A stretch of 64,000 bases of DNA from Paenibacillus oralis (GCF_003863965.1 NZ_RRCN01000001.1:5166304-5230303), one strand, 5' to 3'. Counted from the stretch's first letter, positions 41,910 through 51,861 are shown. Notes: generated by a model not told the origin, from the letters alone. Program-made: numbers and translations.

Positions 41910-42608
41910 TTAACTCCATGTTTCGGTATTCAGGGTTTCAGCCGGCTGTAAGAAGTGGCCTTGAATGCCGATTTTCTGCAATTCGGAGACAAAACGTTCT
42001 CCATCCTGGCGGATCAGCTCGAAAGTGTTGTAGTGAACCGGGACGACATGTTTGGCATTGACCCACTCGGCCGCGACCAGCGCGTCCTCCGGCCCCATCG
42101 TGTAATGGTCGCCGATCGGCAGAAACGCCAGGTCGATCGGACGGCGGCTTCCGATCAGCTTCATATCGCTGAACAGGGCCGTATCGCCCGCATGATACAA
42201 GGTCAGTCCGTCCAGCTCCAACACGATGCCCGCGGCAACGCCAAAATAAAGGCTGACGCCGTCCTGCCGGGTCACCGACGTGCTGTGCAGCGCCGGAACC
42301 CATTTCAGTTTGCCGAACGGCAATGAGATGGAACCTCCGAGGTTCATCCCGATCGTCTGCAGCCCGGCATGCGCGAAATAGTTCGCCAGCTCGACGATAG
42401 CGACGATGGGGGCCTGGTTGCGTCTAGAAATACTGTCCGCGTCGCTGATATGATCGGAATGCCCGTGCGTCAGCAGGACATAATCCGCCTTGATCTCATC
42501 GGCCGGTTTTCCCGCCAGCGGGTTGCCGGTCAGAAAAGGGTCGATGATGATTTGATGCTTGCCCGTATCCAAATGGATGCAGGAGTGACCCAAGTATGTT
42601 ATTTTCAT
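41910..42608 (-). CDS. UPF0173 metal-dependent hydrolase (YtkL-like)
   Basis: A 232-aa metallo-beta-lactamase-fold protein: start MKITYLGHSCIHLDTGKHQI, IDPFLTGNP, the metal motif LTHGHSDHISD, HAGDTALF and VPVHYNTF. Family members are conserved in Bacillales with no firm substrate. The start at 42608 is favoured: the in-frame GTG at 42617 lies within the GAGGTGA ribosome binding site. Confidence 0.88.
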   Translation of the reverse strand: MKITYLGHSCIHLDTGKHQIIIDPFLTGNPLAGKPADEIKADYVLLTHGHSDHISDADSISRRNQAPIVAIVELANYFAHAGLQTIGMNLGGSISLPFGKLKWVPALHSTSVTRQDGVSLYFGVAAGIVLELDGLTLYHAGDTALFSDMKLIGSRRPIDLAFLPIGDHYTMGPEDALVAAEWVNAKHVVPVHYNTFELIRQDGERFVSELQKIGIQGHFLQPAETLNTETWS

Positions 42609-42787
42609 TCCTATCACCTCATTGGAAAAGATATCCTTCCTGATTATTATACCTTCCGCCCGTTAGCCTGTCACATGCCATAGAAGTTTCCTACCAAAAT
42701 CCTAGTCACAAAGCAGGATATGCCCATGGATATCCCGAATATAACCATAGCGGATTTTGTCATTATTTTGAATAAGGGGAATTCGAA

Positions 42788-42965
42788 ATGGCTTTGATCG
42801 ATGTAGTTCAGCAGCGGGCAGCCGAGCGCGCCAAAAGAAAGCCCTCCCGCTCCGAAAAAACCGGTTTCCCTGGATTGCCCGGCCTGCGGAGCCAAAGCGG
42901 TGGTGTATCCCGATAAACCGGCGACTTGTGAGTACTGCGGCACGGTTATTCCATATAAGGCTTGA
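42788..42965 (+). pseudogene. Remnant of an SPFH/zinc-ribbon (YdjI-like) protein with internal deletion
   Basis: ATG 42788 behind AAGGGG gives MALIDVV, the start of YdjI-type SPFH proteins. A frame shift then leads into SSGQPSAPKESPPAPKKPVS and a zinc ribbon with CPACGAKAVVYP and CEYCGTVIPYKA, ending at TGA 42963-42965, as at the C-terminus of such proteins. About 300 codons are missing and the join is out of frame, so no functional product is expected. The identification rests on the two ends and is moderate. It parallels the deleted aldo/keto reductase at 14473. Confidence 0.65.
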
Positions 42966-43088
42966 TAAGAGGACAAGGACAAACCAAGAGGTTTGCCCTT
43001 TTTTACATTGTAGAATTTTGAAAATTCAGGACGGGTGGAGGGCGATGAGACAGGTTGAGAAGTGAGAAAAAAGGTTGGCTGTAGAGTC

Positions 43089-43274
43089 TAAAGGACTCCA
43101 GAAGCCTTATCTGCGGAAAAACGGAGGTTTGCAAATTGTAACGGACAGAGATGCACTTATTTACCCCGAATCGGCCCGGGTGAGCTCGTTTAGAGCGAAA
43201 TAGCGTCATGTGAGTCCGTTAGGCTGGGAAATACTCGGGAAATGGGCGGATAAGGTCGCTGGAGTCCGTTAGAG
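43089..43274. repeat. Palindromic repeat cluster 2: two direct and two inverted copies
   Basis: Direct copies start TAAAGGACTCCAGAAGCC (43089) and TAACGGACAGAGATGCAC (43139). Inverted copies lie at 43198-43223 and 43248-43274; read in reverse they start TAACGGACTCACATGACG and TAACGGACTCCAGCGACC. Each copy ends in a TTAT/CTAT tail. It has the same direct-direct-inverted-inverted layout as clusters 1 and 3, with a core TAACGG shared with cluster 3. Confidence 0.75.
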
Positions 43275-43321
43275 CAGCGTCCACAGCTAAGAAAGGGCCG
43301 AAGTTTTTTTATTTGATCCAA

Positions 43322-43337
43322 TGTGATTAAAATCATA
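43322..43337 (+). promoter_or_regulatory. CRP/Fnr-like box upstream of the AraC gene
   Basis: TGTGATTAAAATCATA is a good TGTGA-N6-TCA match, 104 bp before the AraC start codon. It is weaker than the nirK box at 4396 in its last bases. Control of the AraC regulator by Fnr or a relative is possible. Confidence 0.4.
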
Positions 43338-43440
43338 GCAATTTCGAAAGTAATGCTAGACTAACCTGCCGCGGGCAGATAAACTAGAAATGAAATTTTA
43401 ACTGGATAGGTCCTTGAAGCCCCGAAGGAAGGTGGTCCGG

Positions 43441-44235
43441 ATGACAGAACGGTATCCTGAAATCGACGAAGTCATCGCCTACATTCAGCAAAACATTCAC
43501 GAGCCGCTCCCGTTGTCCCGGTTGGCCAAATACGCGGCTTACAGTCCGTTTCATTTTTCGCGTATTTTTAAAGAACGGATGGGACTGCCCCCGTTGTATT
43601 ACGTCTCCGCCATGCGTTTGCAGAAGGCGAAGGATCTGCTGCTTAAGACGGACATGACGATCCGCGACATCGGCTTGGAAATCGGCCAACAGAGCCTCGG
43701 CACCTTCACGACCCGCTTCACCGAACGGGTTGGCATGACCCCGTCGGACTTTCGCAATTCCACCCGGTATGCCGGCGATCTGCTGCACTCGTTGCAGCAT
43801 TTTAATGACGGCAGGCTGGGACGTTGGAAGATGAACCGGCCGGGGACCATCGGGGGAATGGTGCAAGCGGCGGCCCCTTTTTCCGGTGTGATCTTTATGG
43901 GACTGTTTGCCAAGCCGATTCCGGAAGGGCTGCCTCTTTACGGAACTTTGTTGTTTTCCTTGGGCGAGTTTTGCTTCACCGGCATCAAGCCGGGAACTTA
44001 TTATCTGATGGCGACTTCCCTCGATTGGGGCGCGAACGCCAAGGATATTTTGCTGCCGCAAAGTACGCTGCGGACGCGCTTTCATCATCCGATCGCCGTC
44101 AAACCGGGGATTCATGTGCCTTATCAAGAGGTGATGCTGTACCCTCCGCGTACGGACGATCCGCCGATTTTGATATCGCTTTCCGTGCTGATGAATCGTT
44201 TTTTAAGTGAATCCTTGCAAAAAAGCAATCGGTAA
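43441..44235 (+). CDS. AraC-family regulator with C-terminal ligand-type domain
   Basis: A 264-aa protein with the DNA-binding domain at the N-terminus (about 8-105): ARLAKYAAYSPFHFSRIF-type first helix-turn-helix (seen as LSRLAKYAAYSPFHFSRIFK) and a degenerate second one (IRDIGLEIGQQSLGTFTTRF, RVGMTPSDFR). Residues about 120-264 form an effector domain of unknown ligand. The N-terminal placement is found in a subgroup of AraC proteins (Rob/GyrI-like order). ATG 43441 follows AAGGTGG. The VOC gene lies 87 bp downstream. Confidence 0.85.
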   Translation: MTERYPEIDEVIAYIQQNIHEPLPLSRLAKYAAYSPFHFSRIFKERMGLPPLYYVSAMRLQKAKDLLLKTDMTIRDIGLEIGQQSLGTFTTRFTERVGMTPSDFRNSTRYAGDLLHSLQHFNDGRLGRWKMNRPGTIGGMVQAAAPFSGVIFMGLFAKPIPEGLPLYGTLLFSLGEFCFTGIKPGTYYLMATSLDWGANAKDILLPQSTLRTRFHHPIAVKPGIHVPYQEVMLYPPRTDDPPILISLSVLMNRFLSESLQKSNR

Positions 44236-44322
44236 GAAATCTTTGGCTCGGAAAAAAGGTACGATGTTATGGGACATACTGATGATGAGGTCAGAATCCA
44301 ACACCAAAGGAGCAGGTACAAT

Positions 44323-44748
44323 ATGTCGATGCGATTAACCCCTTATCTCGTGATGGACGGGAACGCCAAGGAAGCAATCTCATTTTATGAAAAAGCTCTG
44401 GGAGCTACGGTCATTTTCGTGCAATCGTTTGGGGAAATGCCGGAAAATCCCGAATTTCCGCTGCCGGAGGAAGCGAAGGATCGCGTATCTCATGCTGTGC
44501 TCAAGGTCGGGGAAACCGATTTGATGTTTTCGGACACGTTTCCGGGCCAGCCCCACCAAAGCGGGAATCTAGTCACGATCTGCCTGACGACGAATGACAC
44601 TGAACAGGCGAAACGCATGTTTGAAGCGCTGGCTGAAGGCGGCCGGATCGATATGCCGTTGCAGGAGACCTTTTTCAGCCCGGCTTACGGCTCGCTTATC
44701 GACAAGTTCGGCGTAACGTTTCAAATTTTCACGGAAAGAAAAAATTAA
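44323..44748 (+). CDS. VOC-family protein, PhnB/YjdN-like
   Basis: A 141-aa protein of the PhnB-like vicinal-oxygen-chelate group: RLTPYLVMDGNAKEAISFYE, LGATVIFVQSFGEMP, VSHAVLKVGETDLMFSDTFP and the closing AYGSLIDKFGVTFQIF. Not an antibiotic-resistance enzyme by any clear motif; its substrate is unknown. AAGGAGC precedes ATG 44323. Confidence 0.82.
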   Translation: MSMRLTPYLVMDGNAKEAISFYEKALGATVIFVQSFGEMPENPEFPLPEEAKDRVSHAVLKVGETDLMFSDTFPGQPHQSGNLVTICLTTNDTEQAKRMFEALAEGGRIDMPLQETFFSPAYGSLIDKFGVTFQIFTERKN

Positions 44749-44916
44749 CAATCCTTCCAGGAGGGGCGCCGGGATCTAAAATTCCGGCGTTCTTTTTTTC
44801 ATAAATGCTTAAAATTACCATATGATTTTGGAGTGATGTTTCATTTTGCGGCGGGTTGAAGATTCCGAAACGGGGCACGCTTAAAAAGAACTACGCGTAA
44901 GGAGGCGGTGGGAGAA

Positions 44917-45072
44917 ATGAAAATTATCATTACGCAAAGCGAAGCCGTCGAGAAGGGGATCTGGGCCAAAGTCAGAAAACAGTTCGGATTGTCCGAAGAG
45001 GATGAGGTATGGGAGCGGGAGCAGTTCATTTTGACGGAGGAAGAGGCGCGGGATTACGGATTAATCCATTAA
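44917..45072 (+). CDS. Small conserved-looking protein (51 aa)
   Basis: A 51-residue frame behind an excellent GGAGGCGGTGGGAGA site. The sequence reads MKIIITQSEAVEKGIWAKVR, a central acidic stretch, then ILTEEEARDYGLIH. It resembles short acidic proteins seen in Bacillales and their phages, but no function is known. The codon pattern is good and the site strong, so it is probably real. Confidence 0.65.
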   Translation: MKIIITQSEAVEKGIWAKVRKQFGLSEEDEVWEREQFILTEEEARDYGLIH

Positions 45073-45196
45073 TCGGGCCGAAAATCCCCAAGGAATGGAT
45101 TGCTTCTGCGGGAGCGGGCGGTTAATATGGGGTATAGACTATGGCGCCGCATGCTTCCTGAGGGTGCGGACGGCTTCTTGGTGGGAGGAATGAATA

Positions 45197-45835
45197 ATGC
45201 AAATCGAAGTTTGGTCGGATTTTGGCTGCCCGTTTTGTTATATCGGGAAAAGACGGCTGGAGAAGGCGTTGGAAGCTTTTGAGCACAAGGATGAGGTACA
45301 GGTGGTGTACCGCAGTTTTGAACTGGACCCGGAAGCTCCAAAGGATACGGAATCGAGCATTCATGAGCTACTTGCCGTCAAATATGGCTTAAGTCTGCTT
45401 CAGGCCAAGGAATCAAATCAGAACGTGGCGGCTCAAGCTAAGGCCGAGGGGCTGGATTACCATTTTGATACGGTCATTCCGACAAATACGTTTGATGCGC
45501 ACCGGCTTTCGCATTTTGCTGGGGAAAAAGGGAAGGCTAAGGAGATGACGGAAAGATTATACCGGGCTTATTTTACGGACTCATTACATATCGGTGACCG
45601 GGAGACGTTAATCCGGCTGGCGGAAGAGGCAGGACTGGACGGCCGGGAAGCCGGGGAAGTATTGGACCAGAACCGGTATGCCGATCAGGTGCGCGAGGAT
45701 GAGCGGGAAGCCAGACAGCTTGGCATCCGCGGCGTTCCGTTTGTCGTGCTGCGCGGCAAGTACGCGGTGTCCGGAGCTCAGCCGCTGGAAATTTTTCAGG
45801 GAGCGCTGCAGCGCGCTTGGGAGGATCAGGCATAG
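45197..45835 (+). CDS. DsbA-family oxidoreductase, FrnE/YwbO-like
   Basis: A 212-aa cytoplasmic thioredoxin-fold protein: the active site CPFC in VWSDFGCPFCYIGKRRLEKA, the helical insert, and the cis-Pro loop GIRGVPFVVLRGKYAVSGAQ. FrnE-like proteins handle disulphide exchange under oxidative stress or in polyketide synthesis. GGGAGG precedes ATG 45197. A clean terminator follows. Confidence 0.9.
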   Translation: MQIEVWSDFGCPFCYIGKRRLEKALEAFEHKDEVQVVYRSFELDPEAPKDTESSIHELLAVKYGLSLLQAKESNQNVAAQAKAEGLDYHFDTVIPTNTFDAHRLSHFAGEKGKAKEMTERLYRAYFTDSLHIGDRETLIRLAEEAGLDGREAGEVLDQNRYADQVREDEREARQLGIRGVPFVVLRGKYAVSGAQPLEIFQGALQRAWEDQA

Positions 45836-45866
45836 CCGGAAATGAATACGTTGAAATAACCAAAAA

Positions 45867-45897
45867 ACGCTGATCCGTTGAGGATCAGCGTGTGTTT
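45867..45897 (+). terminator. Terminator after the DsbA-like gene
   Basis: ACGCTGATCC and GGATCAGCGT flank a 5-nt loop, with a modest GTGTTT tail. Confidence 0.75.
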
Positions 45898-45928
45898 ACT
45901 TTATGTAATTATGACATAAAAATAAAAC

Positions 45929-45957
45929 TTGTATTACTTTACGTTCTATGGTACAAT
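45929..45957 (+). promoter_or_regulatory. Promoter upstream of the short sigma factor
   Basis: TTGTAT (45929-45934) and TACAAT (45952-45957) with a 17-bp spacer, about 140 bp before the start codon. The long AT-rich leader has no obvious structure. Confidence 0.6.
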
Positions 45958-46095
45958 GACGGATAGCCAAATCACAAATGCTTCATACAATAATCTACTC
46001 AATAATAGCATAATATCAATGATTTGTCAAATGGATTTGCGCGACTCAGATAGAAAGACTTGGCAATTTTATTTATTTAGGGTGGGGGTCTGAAA

Positions 46096-46989
46096 ATGAC
46101 GGAGGATTTGAAGCATAATGAAACGGAATTTACCGACGACCTGACGCTGCCGCCAGGAATAAAAATCGATGACCCGGTACGTATGTATTTGAAGGAAATC
46201 GGTCGCGTTCCACTGTTATCCGCTGAAGAGGAAATCGAACTCGCGCAGCGGATCGAAAACGGCGATGAGGATGCCAAACGCCGTTTGGCCGAAGCGAATT
46301 TACGGCTCGTCGTCAGCATAGCCCGGCGTTATGTCGGGCGGGGCATGGTTTTTCTGGATTTGATCCAAGAAGGCAATATGGGCCTTATTAAAGCGGTTGA
46401 AAAATTCGATTACTCCAAAGGCTTCAAGTTCAGCACCTATGCAACCTGGTGGATTCGCCAAGCGATTACGAGAGCGATCGCCGATCAGGCCAGAACGATC
46501 CGGATTCCGGTGCATATGGTCGAAACGATCAACAAATTGATCCGGGTGTCCCGGCAGCTGCTTCAAGAGATCGGACGGGAGCCAACGCCGGAGGAAATCG
46601 CCAAGGAAATGGATATTTCGCCGGATAAGGTGCGCGAGATTATGAAAATCGCGCAGGAGCCGGTTTCCCTGGAAACGCCGATCGGCGAGGAGAACGACTC
46701 CAACCTGGGCGATTTCATTGAAGATCACGATGCTCCGGCGCCTGCGGAAGCGGCGGCCTATGAACTGCTCAAGGAGCAGTTGGAGGAAGTGCTCGATACG
46801 CTGACCGAACGGGAAGAAAACGTGCTTCGGCTGCGGTTTGGCATGGACGACGGCCGGACGAGAACGCTCGAGGAAGTCGGCAAGGAATTCGGCGTTACCC
46901 GGGAACGGATCCGGCAGATTGAAGCCAAAGCGCTCCGTAAATTGAGACATCCAAGCCGCAGCAAACGGCTGAAAGATTTTATGGAATAA
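46096..46989 (+). CDS. SigA/RpoD-like sigma factor lacking region 1.1
   Basis: A 297-aa sigma-70 protein. Regions 1.2 to 4.2 are complete and nearly identical to housekeeping Sig[60 protein letters not shown], then [14 protein letters not shown], and the -35 recognition helix [20 protein letters not shown]. The roughly 80 N-terminal residues of region 1.1 found in full SigA are absent; the protein starts at [12 protein letters not shown] just before region 1.2. It may be a second, group-2-like sigma factor, or the sole SigA with a short N-terminus; the former is more likely. GGTGGGGGTC precedes the ATG. Confidence 0.9.
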   Translation: MTEDLKHNETEFTDDLTLPPGIKIDDPVRMYLKEIGRVPLLSAEEEIELAQRIENGDEDAKRRLAEANLRLVVSIARRYVGRGMVFLDLIQEGNMGLIKAVEKFDYSKGFKFSTYATWWIRQAITRAIADQARTIRIPVHMVETINKLIRVSRQLLQEIGREPTPEEIAKEMDISPDKVREIMKIAQEPVSLETPIGEENDSNLGDFIEDHDAPAPAEAAAYELLKEQLEEVLDTLTEREENVLRLRFGMDDGRTRTLEEVGKEFGVTRERIRQIEAKALRKLRHPSRSKRLKDFME

Positions 46990-46992
46990 ACT

Positions 46993-47037
46993 AAAGAAGC
47001 GGTCCATCAGGGTTTGATACTGATGGACCGCTTCTTT
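46993..47037 (+). terminator. Bidirectional terminator after the sigma gene
   Basis: AAAGAAGCGGTCCATCAG pairs perfectly with CTGATGGACCGCTTCTTT around an 9-nt loop. It serves the sigma gene and the convergent protease gene. Confidence 0.92.
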
Positions 47038-47050
47038 AATTTGCCTGAAA

Positions 47051-48145
47051 TTATTTTCGCGTTGAACGAGCGCGCCCTTTCATCAGGCTAATTCGCCCCA
47101 GGACTTTCGAGGTGAGCGGACGAACACTGCGATAGTTCACCTTCTGGCCTCGCTGCGCGCGAATAAGCGCGGATTTGCCGGGACGGGCTACTCGCGATCC
47201 GAACACCTGCATAAACCAATGCACCGGATAGGAAATCGACAGGCGGCCGTTTTCGGAACCGGCAAAATTGACGGCCGCCGCCTTATTGCCGCGTTCGGTC
47301 AGCCAGACGGAGCCGGAGTCGCCTGCCAGCGATACCGGGCGTTTGCCGCGAATAACGCTTTGGTCCTTAAAGGTGATCGTCCCGAGGTTGCCGTAATTGC
47401 CGTAATCGACCTGGATGTCCGTATGGATCGACTCGACGGTGCCGGTGACAACCCCGGTGGTGCGTCCGACTTTTTTGAATCGGTCCCCGACTCTATAGGT
47501 GACGACATGCCCCGGGACGGCCCCGAAAACGGCATAGGCCGGTTTGAGCAAACCGCGGCGCAGCGGTTTTGAGGTCGCCGCATCCAGATAATTGGCGCTT
47601 TTTTTGCGGAGCTTAACAAAGCGGTCCATCCTTCCAATCCGGTCCTTCGGGCTGCGCCCGCCATCCGCTCCTCCCGGCTGAAGCGTGGCGGAGTAACGCG
47701 GCGTGTTGTTATTTACAAGCACATGATTGTTGCTTAGGATACGGTTGCTTCCTGCACGATCGTTGACGATCAGGCCGGCGGTACCCGATGCGGCGGAAGT
47801 GCCGACGCTATACCCGGCAATGACCGGGCGGATACGGCCGGTGAAGGTTCGCTTGGAGCGGGCGCCTTGTTTACCGTGCTTGCAAAAGCGCCGGCAACGA
47901 ACGACGCGAAACGGCACGCCGGATGCGGATTTTAGCTGGAGCGGCACAGCGGGCGGCCGTTTTTTGACTTTTCTTTTTTTATGGGCGGTGGAAGAAAGGG
48001 CTTCGGCATATACGATGATGGCGGCCCCTTTTTTCGGGTGTTTGGGATCATGCAGGCCGACGCCGACGCCGTGGATGCCTTTCCGTTTGAGCAAACGTCT
48101 GGCAATGCGCCGCTTCAGCAAATAAGCTTTACGAAAACTGGCCAA
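47051..48145 (-). CDS. Trypsin-like serine protease, very basic
   Basis: A 364-aa protein with a chymotrypsin-fold pattern: the His in ILSNNHVLVNNN, the probable Asp in SANYLDAATS and the nucleophile Ser in SLAGDSGSVWLTERGN. The N-terminal about 100 residues are extremely rich in Lys/Arg (KRRIARRLLKRKGIHGVGVG, KKRKVKKRPP). There is no signal peptide, so it is cytoplasmic or deposited in the spore. Similar proteins occur in Paenibacillus and other Firmicutes without known targets. It starts at TTG 48145 behind AAAAGGTGAT. Confidence 0.78.
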   Translation of the reverse strand: MASFRKAYLLKRRIARRLLKRKGIHGVGVGLHDPKHPKKGAAIIVYAEALSSTAHKKRKVKKRPPAVPLQLKSASGVPFRVVRCRRFCKHGKQGARSKRTFTGRIRPVIAGYSVGTSAASGTAGLIVNDRAGSNRILSNNHVLVNNNTPRYSATLQPGGADGGRSPKDRIGRMDRFVKLRKKSANYLDAATSKPLRRGLLKPAYAVFGAVPGHVVTYRVGDRFKKVGRTTGVVTGTVESIHTDIQVDYGNYGNLGTITFKDQSVIRGKRPVSLAGDSGSVWLTERGNKAAAVNFAGSENGRLSISYPVHWFMQVFGSRVARPGKSALIRAQRGQKVNYRSVRPLTSKVLGRISLMKGRARSTRK

Positions 48146-48239
48146 TAGGTATCACCTTTTCTCGCTTTTTCGCGGATTTGCTTTATCATATGCAGCGGCG
48201 GGAAAGGTTGACTGTCCGTAAGTTTGCCGGCTTATTGTC

Positions 48240-48605
48240 TTAACGGATACAGCTGTATCCCAGCCAGGCAAACCAAATGCCCAGCAAAACGGAGGATATG
48301 ACGTAAACGATCGCTGTTCGCTTCCGCCCTTGCCCGATGAGGCCGATCGTTTCGTACCCGAACGTGGAGAAGGTCGTATAGGCTCCGCAAAAGCCGATCC
48401 CGAACATGAGCCAGCTCCATTCGGGCATCCCGCGATGATTATGTAAGGCCGATAAAAGACCGAGGAGGAAGGAGCCGCTAATGTTAATCAGCCAAGTCCC
48501 GTACGGGAATCCGCCGCCCATTTTGCCGGATATCCATTTGCCCAGATAGAATCGCAGCAGCGTCCCCAAGATGCCGCCCGCGCCAACGCCTAAGATGCCG
48601 ATCAT
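48240..48605 (-). CDS. crcB: Fluoride channel subunit CrcB/Fluc, second copy
   Basis: A 121-aa protein with four helices: GAGGILGTLLRFYLG, FPYGTWLINISGSFLLGLLS with the conserved Asn, and the signature GFCGAYTTFSTFGYE. It forms a dual-topology dimer that exports fluoride. Its ATG overlaps the last 4 bases of the first crcB (ATGA) and has GGGAGGGG upstream. Two adjacent crcB genes usually mean a heterodimeric channel, as in other Bacillales. Confidence 0.92.
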   Translation of the reverse strand: MIGILGVGAGGILGTLLRFYLGKWISGKMGGGFPYGTWLINISGSFLLGLLSALHNHRGMPEWSWLMFGIGFCGAYTTFSTFGYETIGLIGQGRKRTAIVYVISSVLLGIWFAWLGYSCIR

Positions 48606-48991
48606 GCGTGCCCCTCCCTTTGACGGCTTTGGTTCTTCCCGGCGATCCACATGCCGAACCCGGCCATGAGCAGGCCGCCGATCACGTTCGCCAGCACGTA
48701 AGCGGCCGCCGTTCCCGGGCGGTTGGAGCTTAGTGCTTCCAAGGTTTGCACGGAAAAGGTGGAGAAGGTCGTAAATGCTCCGGTAAAGCCTGTCCCCAGG
48801 CCAAGCCGCAGCTGGGAAGGGATCTTCCGCAGCGGCGCAACGGTAAAAAACCATCCGAGGAACAAACAGCCGGTCAAGTTGATGACGACGGTTGACAGGG
48901 GGAAGGAGCCGACAGAGGGAATCCCAACCCCTAGTCCATAACGCAGCAGCGAACCGAAAAATCCGCCAACGATCAGTGCGATTACATTCAA
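48602..48991 (-). CDS. crcB: Fluoride channel subunit CrcB/Fluc, first copy
   Basis: A 129-aa four-helix protein: GGFFGSLLRYGLG, FPLSTVVINLTGCLFLGWFF and GTGFTGAFTTFSTFSVQTLE. The ribosome binding site AGGAGG directly abuts an ATG at 49000, leaving no spacing, so the TTG at 48991 is chosen as start (9 bp spacing); the product then begins MNVIALIVGG. It is first in a two-gene operon under a fluoride riboswitch. It likely pairs with the second CrcB. Confidence 0.92.
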   Translation of the reverse strand: MNVIALIVGGFFGSLLRYGLGVGIPSVGSFPLSTVVINLTGCLFLGWFFTVAPLRKIPSQLRLGLGTGFTGAFTTFSTFSVQTLEALSSNRPGTAAAYVLANVIGGLLMAGFGMWIAGKNQSRQREGHA

Positions 48992-49006
48992 AACGATCAT
49001 CCTCCT

Positions 49007-49087
49007 AAAAATAGACAGACTCCTACCAGCAGAACTGGTAGGAGTCATTAGCTCGGGGAGCGGTTCAGGCGAACTCCATCGCCTATA
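49007..49087 (-). ncRNA. Fluoride (crcB-type) riboswitch with terminator
   Basis: On the minus strand the aptamer begins TATAGGCGATGGAGTTCGCC, continues with CGCTCCCCGAGC and TAATGACTCCTACC, which matches the known fluoride riboswitch layout (GGCGATGG-GTTCGCC, pseudoknot, AGCTAATG-CTCC). The expression platform is a terminator: GACTCCTACCAG pairs with CTGGTAGGAGTC (49018-49046) and is followed by TATTTTT. Fluoride binding should prevent the terminator forming and allow crcB expression. A -10-like TATTAT (49085-49090) overlaps the 5' end. Confidence 0.93.
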
Positions 49088-49146
49088 ATACTGGGTCCAT
49101 TTTAGTCGATGGAATGCGAGGAGTCAATACGCTTTACGTGGTTGCT

Positions 49147-49560
49147 TTAAGATGTGATGGTGATCGTAGGAGCGGAGATCGTAGGCTGCGTCGAAATCGT
49201 TGATGTGACATCGCCGAAGCTGTTGATTTCCAATTGAACGGGAACGCCAACGCTGATATCCACCGTGGCCAAAACCAGGCTTGCCGTTGTCAACGTGGAC
49301 AGTGACTGCTGCTGGATCACACCGTTGACATACACGTTAAAGAAGTCGCTGCCGGTCAAGGCGGGCAAAGCGGTGACGGTTCCGTCTGCATCATCGACGA
49401 AGCTCGCGGCCGGGATAGTCGTATCCGTGGCTCCGATCATGGCTGCCGTAATCGTGGCGAAAAAGCGGGTAACGGTCGGAGTAACCGTCGTGGTGACGGC
49501 CCCTCCCGTGGATACCGGAGCGGAAGCCGTGGCGGTAAAAACAGGTTTTATGACTGGCAT
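49147..49560 (-). CDS. DUF4183 domain protein, probable spore-surface protein
   Basis: A 137-aa protein, Thr/Val/Ala-rich and almost free of charged residues. Residues about 35-130 carry the DUF4183 pattern: RFFATITAAMIGATDTTIPA, DFFNVYVNGVIQQQSLSTL and VPVQLEIN. DUF4183 domains occur at the C-terminus of collagen-like exosporium proteins. The divergent neighbour at 49782 ends in the same domain. It starts behind AGGAGGTAAT. A stand-alone version might co-assemble with the collagen-like protein. Confidence 0.82.
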   Translation of the reverse strand: MPVIKPVFTATASAPVSTGGAVTTTVTPTVTRFFATITAAMIGATDTTIPAASFVDDADGTVTALPALTGSDFFNVYVNGVIQQQSLSTLTTASLVLATVDISVGVPVQLEINSFGDVTSTISTQPTISAPTITITS

Positions 49561-49769
49561 GGGTATTACCTCCTAATCTAGAATGTTATCGAAAGATTCG
49601 ATACATCACATATAATGATCGGATAATCGTAATAGAAACGGCGTTGTTCCATAGGGAAATATTTATTCTTTGGCGTAGTGGCAAGGATATTTGTCTATTT
49701 CGCCTCTACACGGAACCACATATGATAATGCGGGCGAATAACGAGGCAAAGTACAGCATTTCCGTGTAG

Positions 49770-50990
<1,221 letters not shown>

Positions 50991-51071
50991 ACATCGTTTC
51001 TTGCATATTGCGTGCCGTGTAAGGGCGAGGCGTTAATGCTTTGCCCCTAATTTTTTGCAAGGAGGAGACAT

Positions 51072-51488
51072 ATGGAAATCAAAGGGATTAATCACTTCTG
51101 CTTTTCGGTATCCGATCTGGACCGGTCGATTGCTTTTTATGAAATGGTATTTGGCGCAAAAATGGTTGTGAAGGGCAGAAAACTCGCTTATTTCGATTTG
51201 CACGGGTTATGGATCGCCTTGAATCAGGAGGATATCGCCCGGGACAAAGAGAACCGTACATACACGCATATTGCGTTTACGATTGAGGAAGCTGATTTTG
51301 ACGCTTTCCTGGACAAGCTGCGCAAATTGAAGGTTGAAGTGCTGCCGGGGCGCGAGAGGGATGTCCGGGACAAAAAGTCGATTTATTTTCTCGATCCCGA
51401 CGGGCATCCGTTTGAATTCCATACGGGAACGCTGGCGGATCGTCTCGAATACTACCGGGCGGACAAAAGTCACATGACCTTTTACTGA
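51072..51488 (+). CDS. fosB: FosB-type bacillithiol transferase (fosfomycin resistance)
   Basis: A 138-aa VOC enzyme that inactivates fosfomycin by adding bacillithiol, with Mn2+ or Mg2+. Metal ligands H8, H66 and E115 are in place ([36 protein letters not shown]), and [20 protein letters not shown] is typical of FosB. AAGGAGGAG precedes ATG 51072. It is monocistronic, as fosB often is in Bacillales. Confidence 0.93.
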   Translation: MEIKGINHFCFSVSDLDRSIAFYEMVFGAKMVVKGRKLAYFDLHGLWIALNQEDIARDKENRTYTHIAFTIEEADFDAFLDKLRKLKVEVLPGRERDVRDKKSIYFLDPDGHPFEFHTGTLADRLEYYRADKSHMTFY

Positions 51489-51618
51489 TAAGCTTCAGCG
51501 GTTCGGTGGCATTTTTTTGTTGGGCTTTTGCCCCGTTTGAGCTAGAATAAGGACAAGCAAAGATCATATATCTCTTGAATCGGCAGACAAATCATTAGCG
51601 TTAAACTACCCGGATATT

Positions 51619-51801
51619 TAACGGTTGTAACAGCTGCTATTTTCCGAAAAAAGCCCTTTTCTAAATTCTAACGGTTGTGAGCGCCGTTATTTGCCTGAAT
51701 CTAAGTAAAAATAGCCGGATTTAAGTGAAATAAGCACTATGGCAACCGTTACAATTTGCAATCAACGTTTTTGGAACAAATAGCGCTTGTGGCAAACGTT
51801 A
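51619..51801. repeat. Palindromic repeat cluster 3: two direct and two inverted copies
   Basis: Direct copies: TAACGGTTGTAACAGCTGC (51619) and TAACGGTTGTGAGCGCCGT (51669), each followed by TATTT. Inverted copies lie at 51728-51751 and 51778-51801; read in reverse they start TAACGGTTGCCATAGTGC and TAACGTTTGCCACAAGCG. The spacing between paired copies is 50 bp on both sides. It fills the gap between fosB and the radical SAM gene. Confidence 0.78.
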
Positions 51802-51861
51802 GAATATTTGTGTGGCAGACAATTCCCGAATACTAAATCAAAGCGAAGTAGGCTCAAGCAC

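Noticed and set aside
47051-48145. Secreted protease
   Set aside because: The N-terminus is a long basic stretch with no hydrophobic core, so a signal peptide is not supported.
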